Positions 1 to 11,645 of a stretch of 64,000 bases of DNA are shown here, one piece after another; position 1 is the stretch's first letter; every line of letters starts with the position of its first letter. The notes below the pieces were generated by a model, which worked only from the letters and a program-made list of their open reading frames with translations, was not told the DNA's origin and ran no database searches. Both the position numbers and the translations under genes were made by a program. The DNA is from Heterohyrax brucei (taxonomy: Eukaryota; Chordata; Mammalia; Hyracoidea; Procaviidae): NCBI GenBank assembly GCA_028571685.1, contig CM053146.1:61599431-61663430 (forward strand), read 5' to 3'.

Positions 1-29
1 AATTTTTATAATAATTATTATCATACATT

Positions 30-376
30 ATGGATTGAACTGTATCCTAAAACATGTATTGGAATGCTAACCTATTCCTGTGGATGTAATCCTATTTGGA
101 CATAGGGTCTATTTGTTATGTTAATAAGGCCACACCAATGCAGGATGTGTCCTAAACCTAATCAGTTCTGAGTTACTAAAAGAGCAGATTAGACACAGAT
201 TGAGTTACACGTAGAGGAAGACAGGTACCGTGAAATATAACCCACAGGCTAAGAAACCAACAAACATCTGGAACTACACACAAGGAAGGAATGGGTATGG
301 ATAAGACCCTAATTTGGACTTCTAGTTGCCAAAACAGTGAGAAAATTAAGTTTTGTTCTTTAAAGACAACCAGTAC
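30..376 (+). mobile_element. MaLR-type LTR fragment
   Basis: The segment starts with a 'tatggattgaactgtatcc' type LTR start. It continues with 'atcctatttggacatagggt' and 'gttatgttaataaggcc', and ends near 'cagtgagaaaattaagtttt', the part before the LTR terminus. These blocks in this order are characteristic of mammalian ERVL-MaLR LTRs (MLT1/MST-like). No coding part is attached. The terminal bases after about 376 are not recognisable, and an AfroSINE follows at 444. Confidence 0.65.
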
Positions 377-443
377 TAAGAAAGTAAGATATGATGTAAG
401 ACCATGTTTTATCTCACCTTGTTCAACTGACTGTATGTCATGT

Positions 444-592
444 AGAAACCCCGCTGGTGTAGGGCGTAGGTGCTATGGCTGTTAACCAAAGGGTTAACAG
501 TTCACATGTGCTGGGTGCTCTTTGGAAATTCTATGGGGCAGTTCCTGTAAGGTTGCTATGACCCAGCATCTACTTACAGCACTGGGTTTATA
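444..592 (+). repeat. AfroSINE, plus
   Basis: Head 'gaaaccccgctggtgtaggg' is followed by 'gctgttaaccaaagggttaa', 'tctatggggcagttcctgta' and a degenerate tail ending 'agcactgggttta'. It is diverged but complete from head to tail. The tRNA-like A and B boxes are decayed. Confidence 0.85.
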
Positions 593-890
593 TTTCACAT
601 ATAAGGCCAAAGTGAATTTTCACAAAAACAAACATATGTCACTCATATTCTATCACATAATCAATTTAATAATTAATTCATTAAAAAAAGTAATTAGTTA
701 TTGCTCACCAGGATTCTCCGTAATTTCTCTCTTTGAGTTATAAGCCCCCAAAAGTTTGATTTTAGTTTGTTTCTTTAATTTTCACTGTGTGTTAAGAATA
801 GTAAGATGTCCAATAGACCTCAGTAGGATGAAGTTGATTGAAATCATGAGTGTTATTTTTTTAGCTTTATTATTTTACTTTATATTCAGT
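592..890. other. Unassigned AT-rich sequence
   Basis: No repeat family or coding signal was recognised between the SINE and the next LTR. The sequence is AT-rich with long runs of A and T. Confidence 0.5.
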
Positions 891-1563
891 GCTATGGATT
901 GAATTGTATCCCTTCAAAGTATGTTGTAAATCCTAGTCCCTCTGTGGTTATAATGCCATTTGGGAATGAGTTGTTTTTGTTATGTTAATAAGCTGGTATC
1001 ACATTTGAATGCAAATGACTCATGTCTTCTGTTTGCTAGTCACGCCCTCCCCCAATACAGGTATTTTTGTGAACGCTAGCCCAATGCCATCAAGTTGGAT
1101 CCAACTCATGGTGACCGTAGTGATTTTTGTGAATATGGTATGCTAATTTTTTAACAGCAACATGTAAAAAATATGCCATCATGGTATTTATGAAAATATC
1201 ACATGGGGAAAGGTATAGCTAGTGAAAACACTTAGAAGGCACACATTGTTTGCATAAAACTGTGGTAGAGTATGATAATGTAGAATTGGTCTTAAATCAA
1301 TCCTGAAATATGAAAGAGATTGAACAAGCAAGTAAACAAATAAAAATGGCAAAAGACAGATGACAAGCCACATTAAGACTGCCCAGATGGAGAGGCACAA
1401 AAGAGACAAGTACCTTCTTCTGCACTGGCTGAGAGAAAATTCCTTCCCCTGGAGGTGGCACTCTGAATGCAGACTTCTAGCCTTCTAAACTGTGAGAAAA
1501 TAGATTTCTGTTTTTAAAGTCACCCATTTGTGGTATTTTTGTTACAACAGCATGTCTTAGACA
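890..1563 (+). mobile_element. MaLR-type LTR with internal insertion
   Basis: The left end 'tgctatggattgaattgtat' and the right end 'tttgttacaacagcatgtct' then 'tagaca' are typical MaLR LTR termini. 'cttctagccttctaaactgt' and 'gagaaaatagatttctgttt' precede the end in the expected order. About 350 bases in the middle (roughly 1040-1390) do not fit the LTR and include a short minus-strand AfroSINE-type tail at about 1078-1121, so the LTR was probably interrupted. Confidence 0.7.
1078..1121 (-). repeat. AfroSINE/RTE tail fragment
   Basis: 'atgccatcaagttggatcca' then 'actcatggtgacc' is the reverse complement of the shared SINE tail ('ggtcgccatgagtcggatcc' type). Only the tail is present. Confidence 0.6.
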
Positions 1564-2057
1564 TCTCGTGTTGCTATAACAGACATACCACAAATGGATA
1601 GCTTTAACAAAGAGAAATTTATTCCCTCAGGTTGTAAGTCCAAATTTAGGCTATCAGCTCCAGGGGAAGGTTTTCTTCTTTCTGTCACACCTGGAGGAAG
1701 GTCTTTGTCATTAATCTTTCCCTGGGCAAGGAGCTTCTCAGATGAAGGGACCTAAGGTCCTGAGGAACACATTCTGCTCCCACCACTGCTTTCTTGGTGG
1801 TATGATGTCCCCCAGTCTCTCTTCTGGCTTCTCTCTTTCATATTTAAAAGAGGTTGGTCTAAGACACTATCTAATCTTGTAGATCTCGTCCGTATAACTG
1901 CCACTAATCCATCTCATTACATCATAGTGATAGGATTCACAATGGATAAGGAAATCACATCAGATGACAAAATGGTAGCCAATAATACAACACTGGGAAC
2001 CATAACCTAGCTAAGTTGACAGATATTTGGGGGGACAAAATTCAACCCATGACATAG
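1564..2057 (-). mobile_element. MaLR-like LTR, minus
   Basis: Read on the minus strand it begins 'tgtcatgggttgaattttgt' and contains 'ccaaatatctgtcaacttag'. On the plus strand its far end is 'gttgctataacagacatacc'. It abuts the preceding plus-strand LTR directly. It shares blocks with the LTR at 51.9-52.6 kb: the 'ccaggggaaggttttcttct' region, 'ttcttggtggtatgatgtcc' and 'cctgggcaaggagcttctca'. The two therefore belong to one family. Confidence 0.65.
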
Positions 2058-2122
2058 TACTAATTAAGAAATTCAGCAGTTATACTTCTGCAAAAGTTTA
2101 AAAGAGTACAGGAACATCAGAA

Positions 2123-2272
2123 AAACCCCACTGCCATCGAGTTGGGTGTAACTGATAGCAACCCTAGAGGTCAGAGTAGAACTGTCTCTTAGAGTTTCCA
2201 AGGAGAGCCTGGAGAATTTGAACTGCCGTTAGCAGATGTGGCGCTTAACCCACTGCACCACCAGGTTTTCTG
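2123..2272 (-). repeat. AfroSINE, minus
   Basis: It reads 'ccactgccatcgagttgggt', then 'gagtttccaaggagagcctg' and 'acccactgcaccaccaggtt', which is a complete tail-to-head reverse copy. Confidence 0.85.
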
Positions 2273-2317
2273 AAACATCATAAGTGATGTTAAAAAGCAT
2301 GATATGGACACTGTAAA

Positions 2318-2429
2318 AGCAACCAGTGGCCTCTGAGTTGCCTCTGACTCAGGACAACTGCATGTGTGTGACAGTAGATTTTGTTCCATAGCATTTCCAG
2401 TGGCTGATTTTTTTGGAAGTAAACTTGAA
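2318..2429 (-). repeat. AfroSINE long-variant fragment, minus
   Basis: 'ctctgagttgcctctgactc', 'catgtgtgtgacagtagatt' and 'ggctgatttttttggaagta' match the tail half of a longer SINE variant, which carries the block 'gtagaactgtgctccatagg' then 'ggctgatttttcggaagtag'. The head half is absent. Confidence 0.6.
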
Positions 2430-5185
2430 AAAAAAAAAATTAAAGGCAAGTAGTGTATAGGAAGATGGAAATTTTAAAACATCATCAAGGCATTTTAATT
2501 TTCAGCTAGTATATGTATGTGTAAAATTACAAAGATTACTTTATAATATCAAGACAGTTTACAATCTGCCAGAAAAAAAAGCAAAGCAATCAACTCAGAT
2601 TACCCAAATAATAAAGTTGACTTATCTCTATTATGTATTCTGTCGTTTCCTGTTCTTCATTAACTGGGCTGTTTACAAAGTTAGAGACAGAAATGCTATG
2701 GAAACTGCTTTTCCTTCCCCAAAGAATATCTGAAAGTCACATATGATATAATACATTTGCATTCTCAAACAAATAGAACTCAAACAAATTAAAAATGATT
2801 ATTTATGCCCTAGGAAGCCATGTTACCCTGAAGTGCCATCAAAAGGTCAATCATTGCCTCAAACTCTGCTGTGTACACCCTGACCTGGAAGGACCATTGA
2901 TAATGACCCCTCAGCTCCAGGACTTGAAGACTTAATCATTTGACATGCAAGCAGCCTGGGGCATTCAGAGCTGGCATTTTCCTTTGTGAGATGTACACAA
3001 ACAATATGCATTTTAAACAATTCAAAACACCAGTGCCTAAAATAGACCTGGCACAGCATTCCTCCTCAGGAGCAGGCTTCTCACCATCTCAGCTCTCACT
3101 TGGAGGCACATGCCTGGGAACGCGGAGCTGGCTGAGGCATCTGGAACGATGCACGCACTATTGGCATATTCCCTCCGCGTTTCAAGGCATGCTTGTCATC
3201 TGTATCAGCGGAAACTTAATTACCGGGTAAAGTTACTCTGAGCCCTTCGAGAGGAAATTTTACGCATTGTTCAGAGAAAGAAAACTCATTGCTGGGCAAA
3301 CTTGATAGCCCTTTTTTTCTGCATGAAAGCTGTGTAAAATGTCTTGATGGAAGTCCTCTTTGAGTTGTGCCGATATGTCCTTGTGAAAAGCAGAGATTAT
3401 CAATAGAATTATTTCAACTGTCATTTAGACTGGCCGGAGGTCTTTGTAGAGAAAAAGCTCTGGATTTAGACTGTGCGTTTTCAAACACCGGAGAGAAAAC
3501 TTAGAGTTGCAAAAATGAATACTGTCTTGGGAGAGGGTGCCCTGTGAGTCAATAAAAGTGGCTCCCTGTTTGTCAGTTGAAAACCTGTGTTTTAAAGGAG
3601 AGAAACCATGTATTATTAGCTTGGAAGAAAAACAAGGCTGTCAAAAGATCTCACTGTTTAAAACACAAATTTCATCTTTTCTTATCTGGAACTACAAAAG
3701 TAACCTATGTATCACTTTCAAACAGGACCAGAAGCGATTCTTAACTCTTCATCTTCATTCTTCAGCTAAGTTACACATGGCCCGAGGTGCTCTTATCCAG
3801 CTGTAAAATGAGCCTTCCAGTCATTCTGCACAGCTTGCATAGACCCCAGATTTCAGGACTCAATACTGAGGCCATCTAAAACGCCATGGTCAGCATCACC
3901 TGCAAGGTGACATGGGAATCACTGTCATGAGCTGTGGATTCAACCATTTATTCATTCAGTGAACATTAACAAGCTAGGAACTCTGGTACAAAGATGGCTC
4001 TAGGAAGAGAGATGTCTTGGACTCCAGGCGTACACGGGAACTGCCAGAAGAGGTATACTGCTGGGGCTATGAAAGTATTACCTATTATTGGTCACAGGTG
4101 TTTGAGTTTTTCATATGGTTTAATATATTTCATAACTTATCTCATCCATTGAAGGGTTTAATCTTAATAAAAGAGAGAGAGAGAGACGTAATAAAACAAA
4201 CATACAAGGTTGGCACCATGAAATGTGATATCCCTCTCCTATTTTTTACATTGCTCAAAACCATGGAAATCAAAGCCTATTCTTGCCATGTTTTGTGTTT
4301 TAATAAGCTGTGCATCAGTTTCATTCAACTGTTCCAGCCCCTAGCTATCCACTTTTTTGTATATTAGTTTTAAATACACATTGCTTGCAAATAACACTGG
4401 AAGTGGAGCTGTGCCTCAAGTTAAGAAATGGTTAGGATTGCTTTACATTTGCAGTCCCAATGAAAACATTTATTCAATCAAAGGAAAAAATAAATGTAGT
4501 CCCTCAGCTCTGTCAAGTATAAACTGTTATTGATCCCCTAAATGAAATTTGTTCATGCTGATCGATCAAACACATTATCTTTTTTCCAGTCTATTACCAG
4601 CAATTGGAAACTCTCAAGCGTCAATAGTTGTTTTACTACACGCAGCTGTAAATTTAGATAATAACTTGCAAACCTGAATTATTTCCCTACATCTACCTCC
4701 CCGCAAAGTGACGTTGAGACTGAGATGATTTCTGTTTGAGCTGGTGGTTTGAAAAATAATTGAACGCCACTTTGACGATAGTTGGTGTCTCTGCTGCTAA
4801 GCTGCGTGGTACCAGGGAAGAGCTATATATATATTTTATAGCTGAGGCTATAAAAGAGAGCTTTAGTGACAGCAGGACCTTAAGCCTCCTCTTCTTCTCT
4901 TGACACCATACACATGGGGACCATCTCAATTTCTTTGTACAGTGTTAACCACATTTGACACAATATTGCTCATTATTGAACTTTTCTATTTACAAGTTCT
5001 GTTAGTATTAGATGTCATCTGATTTATTACTCTGCTCAAGTGCATACATCTTACATAACAAACTAATCAACTGAGATCACAGTCTCTCTAGGCACCAAAT
5101 GTTCCCATCAAAGGGGGACTCAGGGAAGTTTATGGTTCCTCCAGTTCTTAGAAAACAAGTTCTGATAAAGACAATGGAGTCCATC
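2430..5185. other. Repeat-poor sequence
   Basis: About 2.7 kb with no recognised interspersed repeat, apart from a possible L2-like scrap near 3940-3990 ('ccatttattcattcagtgaa') and an (AG)n run at 4171-4186. Several short open frames are present (longest about 116 codons, at 4017-4367). They show no recognisable domain, and I saw no splice-site or codon pattern that supports them as exons. Confidence 0.55.
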
Positions 5186-5242
5186 CATCCATCTATTTAT
5201 CCATTCATTCATCCAGCAAGCTTGTCAGCCATTTATCCATTC
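5186..5242. repeat. Degenerate (ATCC/ATTC)n microsatellite
   Basis: The stretch has tetranucleotide units of catc and cattc type, 'ccatccatccatctatttat' followed by 'ccattcattcatcca'. Confidence 0.8.
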
Positions 5243-5358
5243 ATTCTACTCTTAAATTTCTGCATTATATTTCTACTTAGACACTGATATAAAGTGTTTT
5301 ACTATATCCTAAGATTTATTGAATTTCAGGTCAAATTGTATTTCCTATACACATAGTA

Positions 5359-5510
5359 GGAAACCCTGGTGGTATAGTGGTTAAGAGCTATCACAGTTAA
5401 CCAAAACTTTGACAGTTCAAGGCCACCAGGTGTTCCTTGGAAACAACATGGGGCAGTTCTACTCTGTCTTATAGGGTCATTATGGGTTGACATTGTTGGT
5501 GATTTTTTTT
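5359..5510 (+). repeat. AfroSINE, plus
   Basis: Head 'ggaaaccctggtggtatagt' is followed by 'gacagttcaaggccaccagg', 'ggggcagttctactctgtct' and a tail ending in a T-rich run. Complete and moderately diverged. Confidence 0.9.
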
Positions 5511-6710
5511 TTAGACATTTAAGACACAGCAAAATAGTGAGTTACATGGATGTTGTACCAACACCAAATAGAATTAAGTATTAGTTTCTCTGGTTACAAC
5601 CACACGTATATGAGAAACACAATAACAAATATAAATAATAAACAGTTCTTAGAGCCATAATAACTCAAATTTGACAAATCCTTTAACAGATAGAAACTCC
5701 CTCACTGGAAATGTAAATAGCTACAGAGTGTCACCATCATCTACTGACGTAACACACATATTTCACTCATTTTTCAGTACACAGAATTCTACTGTCCATA
5801 TACTGCCTTCAAGAATGAGTAATCATTTTTATACTTAAAAACATAAGATGAATCTTAATGAAAATTCTATCAATTAATGCATACATTTATTGCTTTGCTT
5901 CACAATTTTATTATTCATCAAAGCAAATCTTCTGCTTCTAAATCTGAATACAAAATCCATTTCTCACCATGTTTCAATAAAATAAACTCTTTAAAACTCT
6001 AATTAGATGTTCAAAATGAGCTTAATTTCGCCTTGACTATATAAAAAGCTAATGTTCACTGCATAATAGCCATCACTGGGGACCTAGTATCTACTACTGT
6101 CAGTAGCATATATGTTTCTCTTCTGTCTTCCTGATAGGTAATAATTTTCCAAGCAAGCTTGGGAGTAGGGACTCTTTATTAAAACTAGTAAGAGATAGAA
6201 TCACAGATTTTTAAAAATTATTCTGGAAATTATTACTGACAGGGTCTGTCTTGAATTCCTAAGCAGAAAAGCAGCAGGGAGAAGTTAACATGCTTTGTCA
6301 CTACACTGAGCTGTTGGCTTTTCTGCTTTGTACTTCCCTTGTATAAAAAGTACTTTTTAGCAGTAGTATTGTCTAAAGTTTCACTTCTTTTACGAAAGCA
6401 ATGAAGGTGGTAACCTATTGAACTAGAACAAATATTAAATGCATCAGCATACACAAAACCAGATTTCAGTGATGTTTGCTAATTATAAATCTTAGCAATC
6501 TAGATATAGATACATGAGCAACATAATGAGATAAAAACTGAAAACATAAATCTATAGGAAAAGGTATTATTTCACAGTAAAAATAATAAAAGGGAGTATC
6601 TCAACTAGGTTAGAACTGCACTGTGAAACTAGAAAGAACTGTAAGTATTAAAGACACATATTCTTTCATCTGCTCAGGTTACCTTTTGCTTTTTGCACTG
6701 TTTTCCATTT
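5511..6710. other. Unassigned AT-rich sequence
   Basis: No repeat family, exon or RNA gene was recognised. A 73-codon minus-strand open frame at 6233-6454 has no recognisable motif. Confidence 0.5.
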
Positions 6711-6877
6711 CAGTCTGGTGGCACAATGGTTAAAGGTCTCAACTGCTAACCAGAAGGTTAGTGCTTCAAACCTACCAGCCCCTTCTTGGGAGAAAGATGT
6801 GGCAGTCTGTTTCTATAATGATTTACAGCCTTGGAAACACTACAGAGTAGTCCTGTTATGAATGGTCACTATTAATT
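6711..6877 (+). repeat. AfroSINE long variant, plus
   Basis: 'tctggtggcacaatggttaa' is followed by the block specific to the longer variant, 'gggagaaagatgtggcagtc' and 'tgatttacagccttggaaac'. It ends at 'ggtcactatt'. Confidence 0.85.
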
Positions 6878-6879
6878 GG

Positions 6880-7097
6880 GGAACCCTGCTTGCATAGTGG
6901 TTAGTGCTACATCTGCTAACCAAAAGATCAGGAGTTCAAATCCTCCAGGCGCTCCTTGGAAACTCCGTGGGGTAGTTCTACTCTCACCTATGTGGTTGCT
7001 ATGAGTCTGCATCCACTCGATGGCACTGGATTTGGTTTGATTTTGGTTGTGATTTGGAATTGACTTGATGGCAGTAAGTTTGGTTTTGTTTTTCCAT
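6880..7097 (+). repeat. AfroSINE, plus, with repeated tail
   Basis: Complete copy from 'gggaaccctgcttgcatagt' to 'gatggcactggatttggttt'. A second tail-like stretch follows at once ('tggaattgacttgatggcag' then 'taagtttggttttg'), so the 3' end is duplicated. Confidence 0.85.
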
Positions 7098-7162
7098 TTT
7101 AGATAGTCTTAACTGATAGACAAAATGTGGTTACTGGATGAAAGACTTCAAGACAAAAAGCT

Positions 7163-7222
7163 ATAGGGTTCCCGTGAGTTGGAAATGACTTGATGACAGT
7201 GCATTTGGTTTAGCTGGTTTGA
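7163..7222 (+). repeat. AfroSINE tail fragment, plus
   Basis: 'gagttggaaatgacttgatg' and 'acagtgcatttggttt' form a 3' tail without a body. It is the third tail-like sequence in this 0.5 kb cluster. Confidence 0.65.
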
Positions 7223-8131
7223 TGCTCTGTTTTAATCATCTTTCAAAATCCCGAAGTCAATTGAAAATTGACTGGGATTGTAAACTTCCGTTTAATCACA
7301 ATAAAAAAAAAAAATCCCAAAGTCATTGTTCCTTCTGCTTCTTAGTGAATTCACCAAAACATACACTAATTATGAAATTAATTACTGGTGAAGAAATAGT
7401 TTAGAATCAATTCCCTTACATCATGAACGATACAAAACTTTATGATTCCTGCTAACTAGGACAGAAGCAACTGATGTGACATGTAACTTTAGAAATGACA
7501 CTATATCCAATACAGTGGTAACAGAGAACTCTAATACTGGCAAACAGTACTGAGGATTTCTTTAATGTTAAAAAAGGACACATTTCAGAAAGTCAAATTC
7601 TCATTTCCTTGTGGTAGGTCAATCAATACAATTGAAAGAAAGTCCAAATTAGTTGGCTTTGATTTTTGTTCTGTTTAATTTGGTATGAAAAAATAGCATT
7701 TTTTGTTTCCTTGGTTTATTCAGTCTTCTTCTCCCTATGTACTTAACAGGACCATTTGATTCTGCTTTATGATTATACTGATGGGAATCTTTAAAAACAA
7801 CAGCCAAGAAAAGACAAATATTCACAAGGTAAACAATGTGAAAATGCTTGTCACTCATTCTCCTGTAAGGGAATGCTGGGTATTCGTTATTCACGTGCAA
7901 CCTTAGTTTGGGCAATAAACTATTTTAATTTGAAGCTTACTGTGTGGTGCCTAATTAGTAATAATTTTCTACCTAATTACATATAGGAGGCTGCTGCAAC
8001 ACTGATCTGCTATCCTTTAATGGCTCTTGATGGAGATGCAAAAGAAAGAAAGAAAGAAAATGAGTATGCATCACAAGAATATTTAAGTCAAACTGCCGTG
8101 ACAGAATAACCCTGAGCTCATAGTTGGATCT
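7223..8131. other. Unassigned sequence with (AAAG)n
   Basis: No recognised family. An (AAAG)5 microsatellite lies at 8040-8060. An 88-codon minus-strand open frame at 7649-7915 has no recognisable domain. Confidence 0.5.
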
Positions 8132-8190
8132 CCACCTATGGGGTCACTATGAGTCAGAACTGACTCAACTGCATAACACAACAACATTGA
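8132..8190 (+). repeat. AfroSINE tail fragment, plus
   Basis: 'ctatggggtcactatgagtc' then 'agaactgactcaactgca' is the SINE 3' tail only. It is followed by an 'acacaacaaca' end like that of RTE-type tails. Confidence 0.65.
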
Positions 8191-8871
8191 TCCACAGAAT
8201 CTGTTTTGTGTTTTGTTGAAACAGTATATATTTTTTTCTTTTAAACTTTAGAGAAAAAAATGCACAGATAGTTACGGAAATAAAAATCATTCTGAATTAT
8301 TTTGTTTCTGAGTTGCTATCAGACTGCCTATCTTGGATTCATATTATCTTTAAATATGCAGTTGTGTAAGTAATGCTCATGGAGGCATTATTCTAAGGAT
8401 TTTGTGAGTATTCATTCTTTCTTTACACTGATCCTACATGGTATAATAACTTACTTATGTATGCCTGGCTCATTAGTGGTAAAGTCAAAATTTGAATTTT
8501 GAAAGGCTTGCTTCAGAAGACATTTCATCTGTACTACTTTGGCACTCAACTGAAACAACAATAACAAACCTCAGAAATCCAGGTCTCTCCTAGATTTTCA
8601 AAAAAGAAATAAAAATGACAAGGCAAAGGAAACCTGACATCCTTATCTGGTGACTTACAGAGGACTAATTGCCTCCCTAAACGATTGTATATATCCCTCT
8701 GAGAACATGGCATATTTATCCTTCTCTCTCACTTGAAACAGCTAACTTTCCTGTGGCAGCAGCTTCTGAATCAATGACAGGACCATTTTTGGGGCAAACA
8801 GGACCATCCAGGGGTTTTGATACCAATCTATTGATCAGAGGTTGCTATCTAACTGTAGCTGACAGGCTAAG
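8191..8871. other. Unassigned sequence
   Basis: No repeat or coding feature was recognised. Confidence 0.45.
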
Positions 8872-8975
8872 CAATATTCCCAGACTGTGAGCAACTTGAG
8901 GGCATGGGAGGTGTGATACTCATTTATGCCTCCACAGAGCCAAGCCTATGCTTGGACTAATGTCTTTGTTGCAGT
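8872..8975 (+). repeat. L2 3'-end fragment
   Basis: 'ccagactgtgagcaacttga' then 'gggcatgg', with 'gtgatactcatttatgcctc' after it, fits the conserved L2 3' end. That end normally reads gactgtgagctccttgaggg, then a tcttattcat and cctcagcacc region. Very diverged. Confidence 0.55.
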
Positions 8976-9062
8976 GTGGTAGCTACTGTAGTATTTTAGA
9001 TGTTAGGGTGGAGAGTTTTATTCAGTTATAATGATGTGATAATGACATTAAGCTATTCATAT

Positions 9063-9261
9063 TGTTAGGTACCACTGTGTCAATTTCAACTCGTAGCGAC
9101 CCCATGTGACAGGGTAAAACTAACCCAGGCTTTTCGCAGCTGCAATCTTCATGAAAACAGATCACCAAGTCTTCCTCCTGGAGAGCCACTGGGTGGGTAT
9201 GAACTGCCAACCTTTTGATTAACAGTTGGGTACTTAACCATTTGCTTCACCAGGACTCCTT
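9063..9261 (-). repeat. AfroSINE long variant, minus
   Basis: The tail complement 'ctcgtagcgaccccatgtga', middle 'tgcaatcttcatgaaaacag' and head complement 'gaactgccaaccttttgatt' then 'cttcaccaggactcct' are in the expected order. Near complete. Confidence 0.85.
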
Positions 9262-9947
9262 GATGTAAAGCTAAAGGCCTGAAAATGTCCAAATTCTGTC
9301 TTTCTACACACTGTAGTGTTCTTCACCAGGAAATAATAACGGCCAAATTAGAACAAAATGCCACTTGATTTAGAGTCCTATTAGTTCCCAATGTAGAAGC
9401 CACTGATTATCACTGAGTGGAAAAAAACATGACCTTTACTGGGAGAACAAAGTAAAACTTTGTCTTCCTCGTCCTTCAATCTAAGATGGGCAAGCTATCA
9501 GAGAAGGTCCCTCCTAGTAAAGCTACTCAGTGGCAGAGGCAGAGGAGGTGGAACACAAAACAACTTCAAAAAGACATATACCACTGTTTAAAGGAGTGAC
9601 CACATCAATTAGTAAACATGGTTCAATTAACATTTTGAGCTGTTATCAACAAACTCAGCGACCCTTCCTGTCACTGGGGAAGGAACACAGGGGCTCAATA
9701 AAAGGGTAAAAGCGTGGGAATAATCTCTATACAGGGCGTGCAAAGATATGCAAGACATGGTAGACTATAAACAGCCCTTTGCATTATTATTGTTTTTTTG
9801 TGGTTGTTGCAGGGGTTAAAATATACATCCTAACCTTTCACAGTCTACTTGCAGATAATAATGTACTACTTCATGTAAAATGTGAAACTTGGAAGTCTTT
9901 ATGTCCATTTATTCCCCTACATTGTATGCTACAATTATTAGTTCTAC
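9262..9947. other. Unassigned sequence
   Basis: No recognised repeat, exon or RNA gene. Confidence 0.45.
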
Positions 9948-10107
9948 CAAAACTAAAACCAAAGTCACTACTGTCTAGTCTATTCCAACTCACAGAGATC
10001 CTATGGGGAGGGTAGACCTGCCCCATAGAGTTTCCAAGAACAGTCTGGTGAATTTGAACTGCCCATCCTTTGGTTAGCAGCCATAACTTTTAACCACTAT
10101 GTCATGT
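9948..10107 (-). repeat. AfroSINE, minus
   Basis: 'aaaactaaaaccaaagtcac', 'ttccaactcacagagatcct', 'tgccccatagagtttccaag' and 'cctttggttagcagccataa' form a complete reverse copy. Confidence 0.9.
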
Positions 10108-10545
10108 ACAGGTACTATAAATCCTACAAAATGTAAAAAGCTCTGTGTAATTTGAAGAAATCAAGAGGGGAAAAATAATATTTTGTGTATTTCAAGGTAT
10201 TTGTCATGTCTGATGCTCTTTATTCCTTCTAGATGGCTTAATTTTTCATCAGGTACCATATTTCTGCAGCGAAAAGAAATTCCTTTAGCATGTCTTATGA
10301 GGTAGATTTGCTTAAGATAAATTATCTTTGCTTCCTTTCTTGAATAGATCTACTGTCAAATTTGCTTACTTTTCTCTATGATCTTCATTCAGCTGTTAAA
10401 CCCATTCAGTAATTTTTTTTCAATTCTTATGTTTTCTATTTCAGAATTTCTGTTTTGTTTTTCTTTTTAGTTTTCATTCTCTGCTAAGATTTCTTCTTTC
10501 TTTCATTATAAGTGCATAATCCTTTACTCCTTGGGACATCATTAG
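10108..10545. other. Unassigned T-rich sequence
   Basis: T-rich, with no confident family. It could include old L1-derived antisense sequence ('tctgttttgtttttcttttt'), but no diagnostic block was found. Confidence 0.4.
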
Positions 10546-10708
10546 AAAACAAAACAAAAACTCAACTATCTGTTGTCAGTTCTGACTCATAGCAACTCTG
10601 TAGGACAAAGCAGAACTTTCCCAGAGAGTTTCTGAGGAGTGTCTGGTGGATTCAAACTGCCCACTTTCTGGTTAGCAGCCTTGTACTAAACCACTACCCC
10701 ACTAGGAT
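10546..10708 (-). repeat. AfroSINE, minus
   Basis: 'gttctgactcatagcaactc', 'tctggtggattcaaactgcc' and 'ggttagcagccttgtactaa' form a complete reverse copy with an A-rich tail at the left. Confidence 0.9.
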
Positions 10709-11645
10709 TAAAATCCTTCCCTACTAACATAAACACCAAGATCAGCTTTGGGATGTCTTCCCTTTATTTGTCTTATTTCCTGCAGAATAATTTAAAATTC
10801 TATCCTGGATATTGTGAATATTGGGTTGGCAATTCTGGATTCTATTATATTTCACTAAAGGTTATAAATGTTTTTTGTTTCATCAAGCAACTAACCTTAT
10901 TAGAAACAAATTACAAACATCATCACTTGGGAGTCACTCAAATCTCAATTAAGTTCTTTTATCTTTATTAAGGATGGTTTCAACATGCCTCAAGCATGAT
11001 TTAGCAGTCAACCATAGACTTGGACACAGTTCATATAGAGAATTGGGTCTCACGTTCTCTTGACCTCTCCTTTTCAGAATTTCTCCTTACTTAGAATTAA
11101 TTGTGGTCACCCCTAATTTGTCCTGTAGTTCATATGGCAGGAAGATTGAGCTTCCTATTACAATTTTATTTGCCCTAAATGATGCCAACTTTGGCCTGCC
11201 CTCAGCCTAAAATCTGTAAAAAGTAGAAATTTACCTAATGTCCCCCTTATTCTTAGTGGCTACCTTTCTTTAGAATCTATCTGCTTTTGTTAACTTTAAA
11301 ATCCCCTTGAGTCATATTACGTGTGTGTGTGTGTGTGTGTGTGCACATGTATGAGTGTGCATGTCTGTGTGTTTTCCAGAGTTTATAACACTTACCTAGA
11401 GTATATAGGAGGTTAGATCCAGTGGGAACTTACTTGACCATACTGTAAATGGATGTCCCCAGTAAAACACAAATAACTGCTGCTGAATGTTCTCTAAGTA
11501 TTGAAAATGATAACTAAAATTATAAGGTATTGTGTAAGTGCTAAATCAAGGTGTGATCAGCAATTCCTAAAGGAGTCCAGATGAAAACAAACAAAATTTT
11601 AGTGTCTCAATACATTTTAGTAGCAGATCAATTAACTGTGCATTT
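10709..11645. other. Unassigned sequence with (GT)n
   Basis: No recognised repeat except the (GT)11 microsatellite at 11321-11342 and a degenerate TG-rich extension to about 11372. Confidence 0.5.

Noticed and set aside
4017-4367. 116-codon plus-strand open frame
   Set aside because: No recognisable domain, cysteine/phenylalanine-rich composition typical of AT-rich non-coding frames, and no splice or promoter context. At this AT content such frames arise by chance.
4833-4870. TATA-box promoter ('ctatatatatattttatagc', 'gctataaaagagagc')
   Set aside because: AT-rich motifs of this kind are common in the window. There is no downstream exon, CpG content or initiator pattern.
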